Assembly: GCA_946222435.1 (NCBI GenBank)
Contig: CAMIOJ010000096.1
Location: forward strand, 1 to 7,868
Length of the DNA: 7,868 bases
DNA from: an uncultured Micrococcus sp.
GTDB lineage: Bacteria > Actinomycetota > Actinomycetes > Actinomycetales > Micrococcaceae
Direction of reading: 5' to 3'
Shown here in pieces: positions 1-5,216 of this stretch. Under the pieces are notes generated by a model. The model saw nothing but the letters and a program-made list of their open reading frames with translations, did no database searches and was not told where the DNA came from. Every line of letters starts with the position of its first letter. Position 1 is the first letter of the stretch. The translations under genes were made by a program, and so were the position numbers.

Positions 1-45
1 GCCGAGGACACTGCCGCCACCGACGAGAGGACCGCCCGCCGATGA
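1..45 (+). CDS. C-terminal end of an unidentified upstream gene (partial)
   Basis: Reading from base 1 gives an open frame of 14 codons (AEDTAATDERTARR) ending in TGA at 43-45. That TGA overlaps the ATG of the next gene in an ATGA motif. The same 4-bp overlap joins the next two genes, which is the main reason to believe this is a real gene end and not chance. The visible tail is charged and low in complexity, like the C-terminal tail of the following membrane protein. Nothing in it identifies a function. Confidence 0.5.
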   Translation, partial: AEDTAATDERTARR

Positions 46-1430
46 CCACCCCCGCCTCCACCGCACGCCGCGTGGACCGCGACGTGCCCTACGGCCTGAC
101 CGTCGCCGCCGCCTGGTCGTGGCGCGTGATCGTCATCCTGCTCATGGCCGGCGTGCTGATTTGGCTGCTCAGCCACGTCAGCCTGCTGGTGATCCCGGTG
201 ATCGTCGCCGGCTTGCTGACCACGCTGCTCAGCCCGATCTATACCTGGATGGTCAGCATGCGCACGCCGCGGATCCTAGCGTCCCTGCTGTGCACGCTGT
301 TGCTCATCGTGGTGGTCCTGGGCCTGCTGGCCCTGTCCGGGCAGCAGCTGGCCGTGGGCTTCGCGGACATGTCCGAGCAGCTCGGCCAGGGCATCGAGGC
401 AGGCCGGAGGTGGCTCGAGTCCACCGGCATCCCCATGCCGTGGCAGCAGAACGGCAACGGCGGCTCCGGCCTGCAGGACATCCTGAACACGGTGCGGGAG
501 AACTCCGGCGCCATCATGGGCGGCGCCGTCAGCTTCGGCTCCACGGCGGGCAACATCCTGGCCGGCACCGTCATGGCCCTGTTCACCCTGATCTTCTTCC
601 TCTACGACGGCCGCCGCATCTGGACCTTTCTGCTGCGCTTCGTCCCCAGAGACCATCGTGCCTCCGTGGACAACGCCGGCCTGTCCGGCTGGAAGGCCCT
701 CGGCTCGTACGTGCGCGTGCAGATCTTCGTGGCGTTCGTGGACGCAGTGGGCATCGGCGTCGGCGCGTGGCTCCTCGGCGTGCCGTTGGCCTTCCCGCTG
801 GCCGTCCTCGTGTTCCTGGCCTCCTTCATCCCCATGGTCGGCGCGGTGCTCACCGGCATCATGGCCGTGGTGCTTGCCCTGATCACCAACGGCCTCGTGA
901 ACGCGCTCCTCATGCTGCTCGTGGTGCTGATCGTCCAGCAGCTGGAGTCCAACGTCCTGCAGCCGCTCGTGATGGGCAAGGCCGTGTCCCTGCACCCGTT
1001 GGCCGTGTTCCTGGCCGTGGCCGGCGGCTCCGCCGTGCTCGGCCTGGTCGGGGCCGTGTTCGCGGTGCCGCTGCTGGCCTTCGTCAACGCCTTCGTCCGC
1101 GGCCTGAAGCGTGAGCATGACGCGCACGAGCAGGAGGAGGCCATGGCCTACGACGACGGTGAGGAACATGCGCCGGTGACAGACGGGGAGGACGCCACCT
1201 CCCGCTCCGGCCAGCGGGACGGTGCACCCCAGCGCCGCCAGGAGCTCGTGGCCGCCCACGGCGTCGCCGCCCAGGAGGCCGCCTCGGATGCCGGCATCGA
1301 CCTGTCCGAGCGCCCCGCGGACCCCACCGCGGACGACGACCGCACCTCGGCGCCCTCGGGCGACGACGGGGACGTCGAGGGCCGTGGCGCGGGCGGCTCC
1401 CGCCGAGCCGGCGACGAGGACCGCCCATGA
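42..1430 (+). CDS. AI-2E (PerM/YdiK) family transporter with long acidic C-terminal tail
   Basis: This 462-residue polytopic inner-membrane protein belongs to the AI-2E transporter superfamily. Members have been assigned roles from autoinducer-2 export (TqsA) to Na+/H+ antiport, so the substrate cannot be read from sequence. Hydrophobic segments lie at about residues 26-68 (two helices), 78-98, 155-187, 228-300 (several) and 318-352. The soluble region at about 100-155 between early helices is typical of the family. The stretch FIPMVGAVLTGI (262-273) and the block at 299-348, containing QQLESNVLQPLVMG, are the conserved C-terminal half of the family. Residues 356-462 form an acidic, hydrophilic, probably disordered tail. 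The ATG at 42 overlaps the upstream stop, and GAGAGG at 25-30 is a usable if distant ribosome binding site. Its own stop overlaps the ilvA start by 4 bp, so the two are translationally coupled. Family assignment is firm; substrate is unknown. Confidence 0.9.
   Translation: MTTPASTARRVDRDVPYGLTVAAAWSWRVIVILLMAGVLIWLLSHVSLLVIPVIVAGLLTTLLSPIYTWMVSMRTPRILASLLCTLLLIVVVLGLLALSGQQLAVGFADMSEQLGQGIEAGRRWLESTGIPMPWQQNGNGGSGLQDILNTVRENSGAIMGGAVSFGSTAGNILAGTVMALFTLIFFLYDGRRIWTFLLRFVPRDHRASVDNAGLSGWKALGSYVRVQIFVAFVDAVGIGVGAWLLGVPLAFPLAVLVFLASFIPMVGAVLTGIMAVVLALITNGLVNALLMLLVVLIVQQLESNVLQPLVMGKAVSLHPLAVFLAVAGGSAVLGLVGAVFAVPLLAFVNAFVRGLKREHDAHEQEEAMAYDDGEEHAPVTDGEDATSRSGQRDGAPQRRQELVAAHGVAAQEAASDAGIDLSERPADPTADDDRTSAPSGDDGDVEGRGAGGSRRAGDEDRP
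1416..1420 (+). promoter_or_regulatory. Ribosome binding site for ilvA
   Basis: GAGGA ends 6 nt before the ATG at 1427, inside the last codons of the preceding gene. It favours 1427 over the downstream in-frame GTG at 1571, which has no Shine-Dalgarno-like sequence in front of it. Confidence 0.55.
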
Positions 1431-2797
1431 GCATCGCCCGACCCCGGCCGCGCCCTGGAGAGCTGCCCCGCTGGGTCCGCCCTGCGGCGGCCGCCCCAGC
1501 CGATCCGTCGACGGACCCGGTGGTTGGTGCCGGCCGTGCCGCCGACGGCACGCCCGCGGCCGCACTGCCGGTGAGCCTGGAGGACGTCCGCGCCGCGGCG
1601 CAGACCCTGCAGGACACCGCCCTCACCACCCCGCTGCTCACCGCCCGGGCCCTCGGCCGGGACGTGGGCACCGAGGTCTACTACAAGTGTGAGAACCTCC
1701 AGCGGGCCGGTTCCTTCAAGGTCCGCGGTGCATACGTGCACATGGCGCGGCTGACGGAGGAGGAGAAGGCACGCGGCGTCGTGGCGGCCTCGGCCGGCAA
1801 CCACGCGCAGGGCGTGGCCCTGGCCGCCCGCCAGCTCGGCATCCACGCACGCATCGTGATGCCGCGCGGCGTTGCCCTGCCCAAGCTGCAGGCGACCCGG
1901 GACCACGGCGCGGAGGTGGTCCTGTACGGCACCACCGTGGACGAGTCCCTCGCCGAGGCCGAGCGCTATTCCCGTGAGACCGGCGCGGTCTTCATCCACC
2001 CCTTCGACAACCCCGCCATCATCGCCGGCCAGGGCACCGTGGGCCTGGAGATCCTCGAGCAGCTTCCGGACGTGGACACCGTGATCATGGCGATCGGCGG
2101 CGGCGGCCTGCTGGCCGGTGCGGCGATCGCGCTCAAGGAGTCAGCCCGGGAAGCCGGCCGGGACATCCGCGTGATCGGCGTGCAGGCGTCCGAGGCCGCG
2201 GCCTACGTCGGCTCCCTCGAGGCCGGTGACGTGCAGAGCCTGGCGGGGGTGAGCACCATCGCGGACGGCATCGCCGTGGGCCGGCCCGGCGCCGTGCCGT
2301 TCCAGGTCATCAGCTCGCTCGTGGACGCCGTGGTGACCGTGACGGACGACGAGATCGCCGAGGCGATCGTCCACCTCATGGAGCGCTCCAAGCTGGTGGT
2401 CGAGCCCGCCGGAGCCGTGGGTGCGGCCGCGCTGCTCTCCGGCCGCGTGGGCGCGCTGGGCCTGGACCTGGGCAAGACCGCCGTGGTGCTCTCCGGCGGC
2501 AACATCGACCCGATGCTCATGCTCAAGTCCATCCAGGTCGGCCTGGCCTCCAACGGCCGCTACATGGGCGTGCGCATCCCGCTGCGGGACCGCACTGGCG
2601 AGCTCGCCGCCATCTCCCGGCTCATCGCGGACGCCGAGGCGAACGTGGTGCGTGTGGACCACACCCGCGTGGGCCCGGAGTTCTCCATGGGCGGGGTGCA
2701 CATCACCATCGACATGGAGACCCGCGGCCACGAGCACTCGGAGCGGGTGCTCGCCGCGCTCCGCGAAGGCGGCTACGCGCCCGAGCAGCTGTACTGA
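1427..2797 (+). CDS. ilvA: Threonine ammonia-lyase (threonine dehydratase), PLP-dependent, with ACT-type C-terminal domain
   Basis: This enzyme deaminates L-threonine to 2-oxobutanoate and ammonia, the entry step of isoleucine synthesis or of threonine catabolism. Visible fold-type II PLP motifs: SFKVRG at 96-101 with the Schiff-base lysine K98; SAGNHAQG at 122-129; the glycine loop GGGG at 224-227, which binds the PLP phosphate; EPAG at 326-329; and SGGN at 356-359. Residues 380-456 look like a single ACT-type regulatory domain. The SGGNIDPMLMLKSI region and the single short C-terminal domain resemble the TdcB-like medium form more than the mycobacterial Rv1559 type, so a catabolic tdcB role cannot be excluded. 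The first 48 residues are a Pro/Ala/Arg-rich extension that most relatives lack. The ATG overlaps the AI-2E stop (ATGA), and GAGGA at 1416-1420 is well spaced, so I kept this start. It is the last gene of the operon and is followed by a strong hairpin. Confidence 0.93.
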   Translation: MSIARPRPRPGELPRWVRPAAAAPADPSTDPVVGAGRAADGTPAAALPVSLEDVRAAAQTLQDTALTTPLLTARALGRDVGTEVYYKCENLQRAGSFKVRGAYVHMARLTEEEKARGVVAASAGNHAQGVALAARQLGIHARIVMPRGVALPKLQATRDHGAEVVLYGTTVDESLAEAERYSRETGAVFIHPFDNPAIIAGQGTVGLEILEQLPDVDTVIMAIGGGGLLAGAAIALKESAREAGRDIRVIGVQASEAAAYVGSLEAGDVQSLAGVSTIADGIAVGRPGAVPFQVISSLVDAVVTVTDDEIAEAIVHLMERSKLVVEPAGAVGAAALLSGRVGALGLDLGKTAVVLSGGNIDPMLMLKSIQVGLASNGRYMGVRIPLRDRTGELAAISRLIADAEANVVRVDHTRVGPEFSMGGVHITIDMETRGHEHSERVLAALREGGYAPEQLY

Positions 2798-2820
2798 GCG
2801 GGCGGCTGCACCGGCACCGC

Positions 2821-2867
2821 ACACCACGAGGGCCGCACCGGATGTCCCGGTGCGGCCCTCGTGGTGT
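2821..2867. terminator. Perfect 21-bp-stem hairpin, shared bidirectional terminator
   Basis: The left arm at 2821-2841 (starting ACACCACGAGGG) is exactly complementary to 2847-2867, with a 5-nt loop (ATGTC). It lies 24 nt after the ilvA stop and 15 nt beyond the stop of the convergent GPP34 gene, so either transcript would fold it. No T-tract follows, which is common for GC-rich actinobacterial terminators. It explains most of the 84-nt gap between the two genes. Confidence 0.85.
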
Positions 2868-2881
2868 CAGCGGCGCGGTGC

Positions 2882-3694
2882 TCAGGCCTCGGCCTTCTGC
2901 GGGCCGGCGGCCTTCTTCTCCGCCTCCGCACGGGCGGCCTCCTGCTCGCGGACCCGGGCCTGGGCGGCGGCCTCGTCGACCTGGGCGGCGTGCTGGGTGT
3001 CCTCGGCCGGGCTGCCCGTGGAGACGTCCTCGTGGGTCTGAAGGGTCTGCAGGGTGGCCGGCAGGGCGGCGGCCGCGGTGTTGCCGGCGAAGGAGCCGGT
3101 CGCGGCCCGCAGCGCACGGACGTGGCGGTCGTCCCGGGTGAGGCGGATGATGCGGCGGCCCAGCTCGCGGCGGCCGTGCTCCGCCTCGGCGCCGGGGATG
3201 AGCGCGCGGGCGATGTTCAGGGCGTCCAGGGTCCCCAGCAGCAGGGACGTGGAGGGGCGCATCTCGGCGCCGGACTCGAGGGCCACCCGGACCTCCTCGA
3301 GCACCTCGTCCCGGGGACGGGAGGACTCGGGGCGGATCTCCGTGGTGAACAGGCCCTTCTTCTCCTTGACCAGTACGCCGCGCTCGATCAGGTGCTTCTC
3401 CATCGGCTTCTGCACGGCCGGCTTGCCCTTCTTCACGAGCGCGTGCAGGCCGGAGCCGTCCACGCCGTCCACCTGCCCCAGCACCGCGTCCAGGACGGGG
3501 TGGCCGGTGGTGCCGGCGGCGACGACACGCACGCGGGCCTGCGCCGGCTCGGCGTCCTCCTCCACGGCCACGATCCCGGCCTCGGCCAGGTCCAGCAGGG
3601 CGGCCGCGGCCAGGGCGTTCTTGTGCGCCTTCGGCGCCTCGGAGGTGCCGTCCGGGCGGGTCAGCATCAGGTGCATCTTCTCAACGGTGAGCAT
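2882..3694 (-). CDS. GPP34 family protein (GOLPH3/Vps74-like)
   Basis: This 270-residue protein has no visible signal peptide or membrane segment. The opening LTVEKMHLMLTRPDG, the helix with NALAAAALLDLAEAGIVAV (26-44), the hairpin-like VLVKEKKGLFTTEI (107-120) and the helical SLLLGTLDALNIARALIPG (150-168) match the layout of the GOLPH3/Vps74 (GPP34) domain. In eukaryotes that domain binds phosphatidylinositol 4-phosphate on Golgi membranes. Bacterial members are largely uncharacterised; a peripheral membrane role is inference. The Arg-rich stretch at 175-197 could contact acidic lipid. Residues 210-270 form an Ala/Glu/Gln-rich tail, probably helical or coiled, beyond the usual domain. The ATG at 3694 has no Shine-Dalgarno, but a TAGGTT box lies 6 nt upstream, suggesting a leaderless mRNA. 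M7 (3676) is an alternative start. The gene is same-strand with greA but separated from it by a terminator-like hairpin. Confidence 0.82.
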   Translation of the reverse strand: MLTVEKMHLMLTRPDGTSEAPKAHKNALAAAALLDLAEAGIVAVEEDAEPAQARVRVVAAGTTGHPVLDAVLGQVDGVDGSGLHALVKKGKPAVQKPMEKHLIERGVLVKEKKGLFTTEIRPESSRPRDEVLEEVRVALESGAEMRPSTSLLLGTLDALNIARALIPGAEAEHGRRELGRRIIRLTRDDRHVRALRAATGSFAGNTAAAALPATLQTLQTHEDVSTGSPAEDTQHAAQVDEAAAQARVREQEAARAEAEKKAAGPQKAEA

Positions 3695-3700
3695 GGACTC

Positions 3701-3706
3701 AACCTA
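3701..3706 (-). promoter_or_regulatory. Predicted -10 box (TAGGTT) of a leaderless promoter for the GPP34 gene
   Basis: On the minus strand TAGGTT (TANNNT type) is followed by only 6 nt before the ATG at 3694, which places the transcription start on or next to the A of the ATG. No good -35 hexamer is seen at 16-18 nt (the best is CTGCCG). No ribosome binding site is present, which fits leaderless translation. Confidence 0.55.
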
Positions 3707-3740
3707 GCAGTGCACGGCGGCTCCGGCAGAGCCCCGGAGG

Positions 3741-3809
3741 ACGACGACGGCCCCTCACTCTCCCCGTGCGGCAGGCGCCGTGCACGGGGAGGGGAAGGGC
3801 CGTCGTCGT
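3741..3809 (-). terminator. Long hairpin downstream of greA, probable terminator
   Basis: The outer stem pairs ACGACGACGGCCC (3741-3753) with its exact complement at 3797-3809. After an imperfect internal loop, the inner stem pairs TCCCCGTGC (3761-3769) with GCACGGGGA (3782-3790). It begins about 40 nt beyond the greA stop on the minus strand and ends before the GPP34 promoter, so it would isolate the two transcription units. There is no T-run. Confidence 0.7.
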
Positions 3810-3849
3810 GGCCACGGCCGTCCGGGACGGACGGCTCGGGCCGAGGGGA

Positions 3850-4344
3850 TCAGGCGCGGTAGAGCTGGACGTCCAGGATCTCGACCTTGATCTCCTTGCC
3901 GTTCGGGGCGGTGTAGGAGACCTTGTCCCCCTTCTTGGCCCCGTTGATGGCCTCGCCGAGCGGGGAGCGCTCGGAGTAGACCTCGAGCTTCTCGTCGTCG
4001 TCCGCGATCTCACGGGAGCCGAAGAGGAAGGTCATCTCGTCGCCGGCCACGGTGGCGGTCACCACGGTGCCGGGGTGCACGTGGCCGTCGTTCTCCGCGG
4101 CCTCGCCCACGGTGGCGGTCTCGAGCAGGTGCTTCAGCTCGGCGATGCGGCCCTCGTTCTTGGACTGCTCCTCGCGGGCGGCGTGGTAGCCGCCGTTCTC
4201 CTTGAGGTCGCCCTCCTCGCGGGCGGCCTCGATGCGGTCGATGATCTCCTGGCGGTACGGGCCGGAGATGTGCTCGAGCTCCTTGGAGAGGCGGTCGTAC
4301 GCCTCCTTGGTGAGCCACGGGGCGTCGGCAGAGTTCGTGGTCAT
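3850..4344 (-). CDS. greA: Transcription elongation factor GreA
   Basis: GreA binds the secondary channel of RNA polymerase and stimulates cleavage of the 3' end of backtracked transcripts. At 164 residues it has normal family length. The N-terminal coiled-coil hairpin (about 10-80) carries the diagnostic tip EEGDLKENGGYHAAREEQ (43-60), in which D46 and E49 correspond to the acidic pair (D41/E44 in E. coli) that helps hold the catalytic Mg2+. The C-terminal FKBP-like domain (about 88-164) contains SPLGEAINGAKKGDKVSY, also diagnostic. The start is secure: GGAAGGAG on the minus strand (4350-4357) lies 5 nt before the ATG. The upstream 289-nt gap holds a candidate extended -10 promoter and a structured leader, so the gene is probably transcribed separately from DUF4307. 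In mycobacteria greA has the same DUF4307 and mca neighbours. Confidence 0.97.
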   Translation of the reverse strand: MTTNSADAPWLTKEAYDRLSKELEHISGPYRQEIIDRIEAAREEGDLKENGGYHAAREEQSKNEGRIAELKHLLETATVGEAAENDGHVHPGTVVTATVAGDEMTFLFGSREIADDDEKLEVYSERSPLGEAINGAKKGDKVSYTAPNGKEIKVEILDVQLYRA

Positions 4345-4349
4345 GCTGA

Positions 4350-4357
4350 CTCCTTCC
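4350..4357 (-). promoter_or_regulatory. Strong ribosome binding site of greA
   Basis: GGAAGGAG on the minus strand, 5 nt before the ATG at 4344. It is the strongest Shine-Dalgarno match in the window and fixes the greA start. Confidence 0.85.
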
Positions 4358-4360
4358 TAT

Positions 4361-4416
4361 CGGGCGGTGCCCGGTGTTCGGCAGGCACGCGTCGGCTGCG
4401 GCGCCTGCGCTGCCTG
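4361..4416 (-). other. Structured 5' leader of greA with two hairpins
   Basis: In the presumed greA leader, CAGGCA (4382-4387) pairs with TGCCTG (4411-4416), extended inward by GCG/CGC (4389-4391 with 4408-4410) and GGC/GCC (4394-4396 with 4403-4405). Nearer the gene, CGGGC (4361-4365) pairs with GCCCG (4369-4373) across a 3-nt loop, directly before the ribosome binding site. These may influence translation or early termination. I do not recognise a known riboswitch family. Confidence 0.4.
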
Positions 4417-4537
4417 TAGATGACAAGAACCCCGCCGTGGTGTCCGGGTCGACGGAGACGCGGGCCCCGGACCGGGCCGCGATCCGACGTCCACCGACGG
4501 ACACATGCGATCGGCGGGGCAGAAAGCGCTGCGATCC

Positions 4538-4546
4538 ACTATACCA
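4538..4546 (-). promoter_or_regulatory. Candidate extended -10 promoter (TGGTATAGT) for greA
   Basis: On the minus strand, TATAGT preceded by TGG makes a TGn-TATAGT extended -10 element in the one AT-richer patch of the greA/DUF4307 gap. The -35 region at 17 nt (AACCTG) is poor, as is usual for extended -10 promoters. Initiation near 4531 would give a greA leader of roughly 185 nt. Confidence 0.45.
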
Positions 4547-4562
4547 AGTGGTCTGCACCACA
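4547..4562. promoter_or_regulatory. DasR dre-like palindrome (possible GntR/HutC-family operator)
   Basis: AGTGGTCTGCACCACA has perfect 5-bp arms GTGGT/ACCAC around a 4-bp centre. It agrees at 13 of 16 positions with AGTGGTCTAGACCACT, one form of the DasR dre consensus known from Streptomyces. It sits in the spacer upstream of the candidate greA -10, where a repressor would block initiation. No DasR homologue is in this window, so regulator identity is inference. Confidence 0.35.
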
Positions 4563-4633
4563 GGTTGCTGTGTCCGCCCTGATCCCGGCCTGTCAGCGGC
4601 GGGCGAAATCCGTGCGGCCGATGCGGTGCCGGC

Positions 4634-5101
4634 TCAGACGGCGCGACAGGCCGCCACCACACCGGTGTTCCCGCGCACCACGGTGCGCACGTCCACCGTG
4701 TACGTCCAGGTGTCGTCCCCGGGCGCGGAGCGCTCCTGCGGCTCCAGTCCGGAGATCAGCACGGTGCGATAGCCGACGGGCGCCGCCTGGGAGTCCTGGA
4801 CCTCGATGTCGCACTCGGCCTGCTTCCCGGCCGGCGCGGTCACCTGGAAGGAGACGCGGGTCAGGTGGTCGTCCACCACCTCGTAGCCGATCTCCTTGTA
4901 CGTCACCCGCCCGATCGAGCCCGAGAGGGCGAACCAGGCGGTCACGAGCACCGCCGCCGCCACCGCGATCGTGGCCGTCAGGCGCATGCGCCGCGAGACG
5001 CCCGCCGAGGGGCGCCGTTGAGCGCCTCCGTAGCGGTTGGCTAGGCTTTCCTCCGGCGTGTCGCCGGCGGATGCGTGCGGTGCAGGAGTGGGAGAGGCCA
5101 T
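4634..5101 (-). CDS. DUF4307 family single-pass membrane protein
   Basis: This 155-residue protein has a short polar N-terminus with the conserved-looking ANRYG (21-25), one membrane helix at about 41-61 (LTATIAVAAAVLVTAWFALS), and an extracytoplasmic domain of about 95 residues. That domain contains a YKEIGYEVVDDHLTRVSFQV block and two cysteines (about C97 and C152), which could form a disulfide outside the cell. This layout matches DUF4307 proteins (Rv1081c-like), whose function is unknown. I chose the ATG at 5101 because a TAGGCT box lies 7 nt upstream, suggesting a leaderless message. The frame stays open further upstream, but that would run into the mca gene with no signal. It is divergent from mca, and its first codons overlap a likely mca promoter, with several codons that are rare here (CTA, CAA, GCT, GGA). 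Confidence 0.82.
   Translation of the reverse strand: MASPTPAPHASAGDTPEESLANRYGGAQRRPSAGVSRRMRLTATIAVAAAVLVTAWFALSGSIGRVTYKEIGYEVVDDHLTRVSFQVTAPAGKQAECDIEVQDSQAAPVGYRTVLISGLEPQERSAPGDDTWTYTVDVRTVVRGNTGVVAACRAV
5018..5047 (+). promoter_or_regulatory. Candidate mca promoter inside the DUF4307 gene (TTGAGC-N18-TAGGCT)
   Basis: TTGAGC at 5018-5023 and TAGGCT at 5042-5047 are separated by 18 nt on the plus strand. Both hexamers coincide with codons uncommon in this genome on the opposite strand: GCT-CAA (A27-Q28) and AGC-CTA (S19-L20) of the DUF4307 gene. Initiation near 5054 would give mca a leader of about 163 nt that is antisense to the DUF4307 start. No TANNNT box occurs in the 115-nt gap itself. 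Confidence 0.45.
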
Positions 5102-5108
5102 CGGCACC

Positions 5109-5114
5109 AGCCTA
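5109..5114 (-). promoter_or_regulatory. Predicted -10 box (TAGGCT) of a leaderless promoter for the DUF4307 gene
   Basis: Minus-strand TAGGCT is followed by 7 nt and then the ATG at 5101, the same geometry as at the GPP34 gene. No ribosome binding site or clear -35 is present. Confidence 0.55.
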
Positions 5115-5204
5115 CCGCCGGGCGCGGTGAGGCCCCGGTACCGCCGTCGCCGTGACGGTGATGCGCCGACCACCGCGCCAGACCGCCGTCCCCGCACCCT
5201 GTCA

Positions 5205-5208
5205 GGAG
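5205..5208 (+). promoter_or_regulatory. Ribosome binding site that decides the mca start
   Basis: GGAG within TCAGGAGTC, 8 nt before the GTG at 5217. It is the only good Shine-Dalgarno in front of an in-frame start codon upstream of the conserved HAHPDDE motif. Confidence 0.6.
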
Positions 5209-5216
5209 TCCCGTCC

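Noticed and set aside
22..1430. Similar sequences before both ATGA overlaps (GACGAG..GACCGCCC at 22-37 and 1413-1426)
   Set aside because: The similarity is short and gapped, and is easily produced by Asp/Glu/Arg-rich C-terminal tails in GC-rich codons. It is not strong enough to claim a duplication or shared regulatory site.
276..1565. Long minus-strand open frame antisense to the AI-2E and ilvA genes
   Set aside because: It is His/Gln/Gly-rich with no recognisable domain. It is the mirror of third-position G/C bias in the plus-strand genes and has no start signals.
3721..3739. Small inverted repeat CTCCGG/CCGGAG upstream of the GPP34 promoter
   Set aside because: Six-base GC-rich inverted repeats are expected often by chance here, and this one matches no known operator.
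2861..3862. Long plus-strand open frame opposite the GPP34 gene
   Set aside because: It is antisense to a domain-supported gene and overlaps two hairpins. Its composition is typical of a shadow frame.
4010..4561. Minus-strand open frame covering the greA leader and part of greA in another frame
   Set aside because: The part inside greA is an out-of-frame reading of a well-supported gene. The upstream part has no ribosome binding site or known motif.
4345..4633. Possible tRNA or small RNA gene in the 289-nt greA/DUF4307 gap
   Set aside because: No GGTTCGA-type T-loop or cloverleaf pattern is seen on either strand. The content is better described as promoter, palindrome and leader hairpins.
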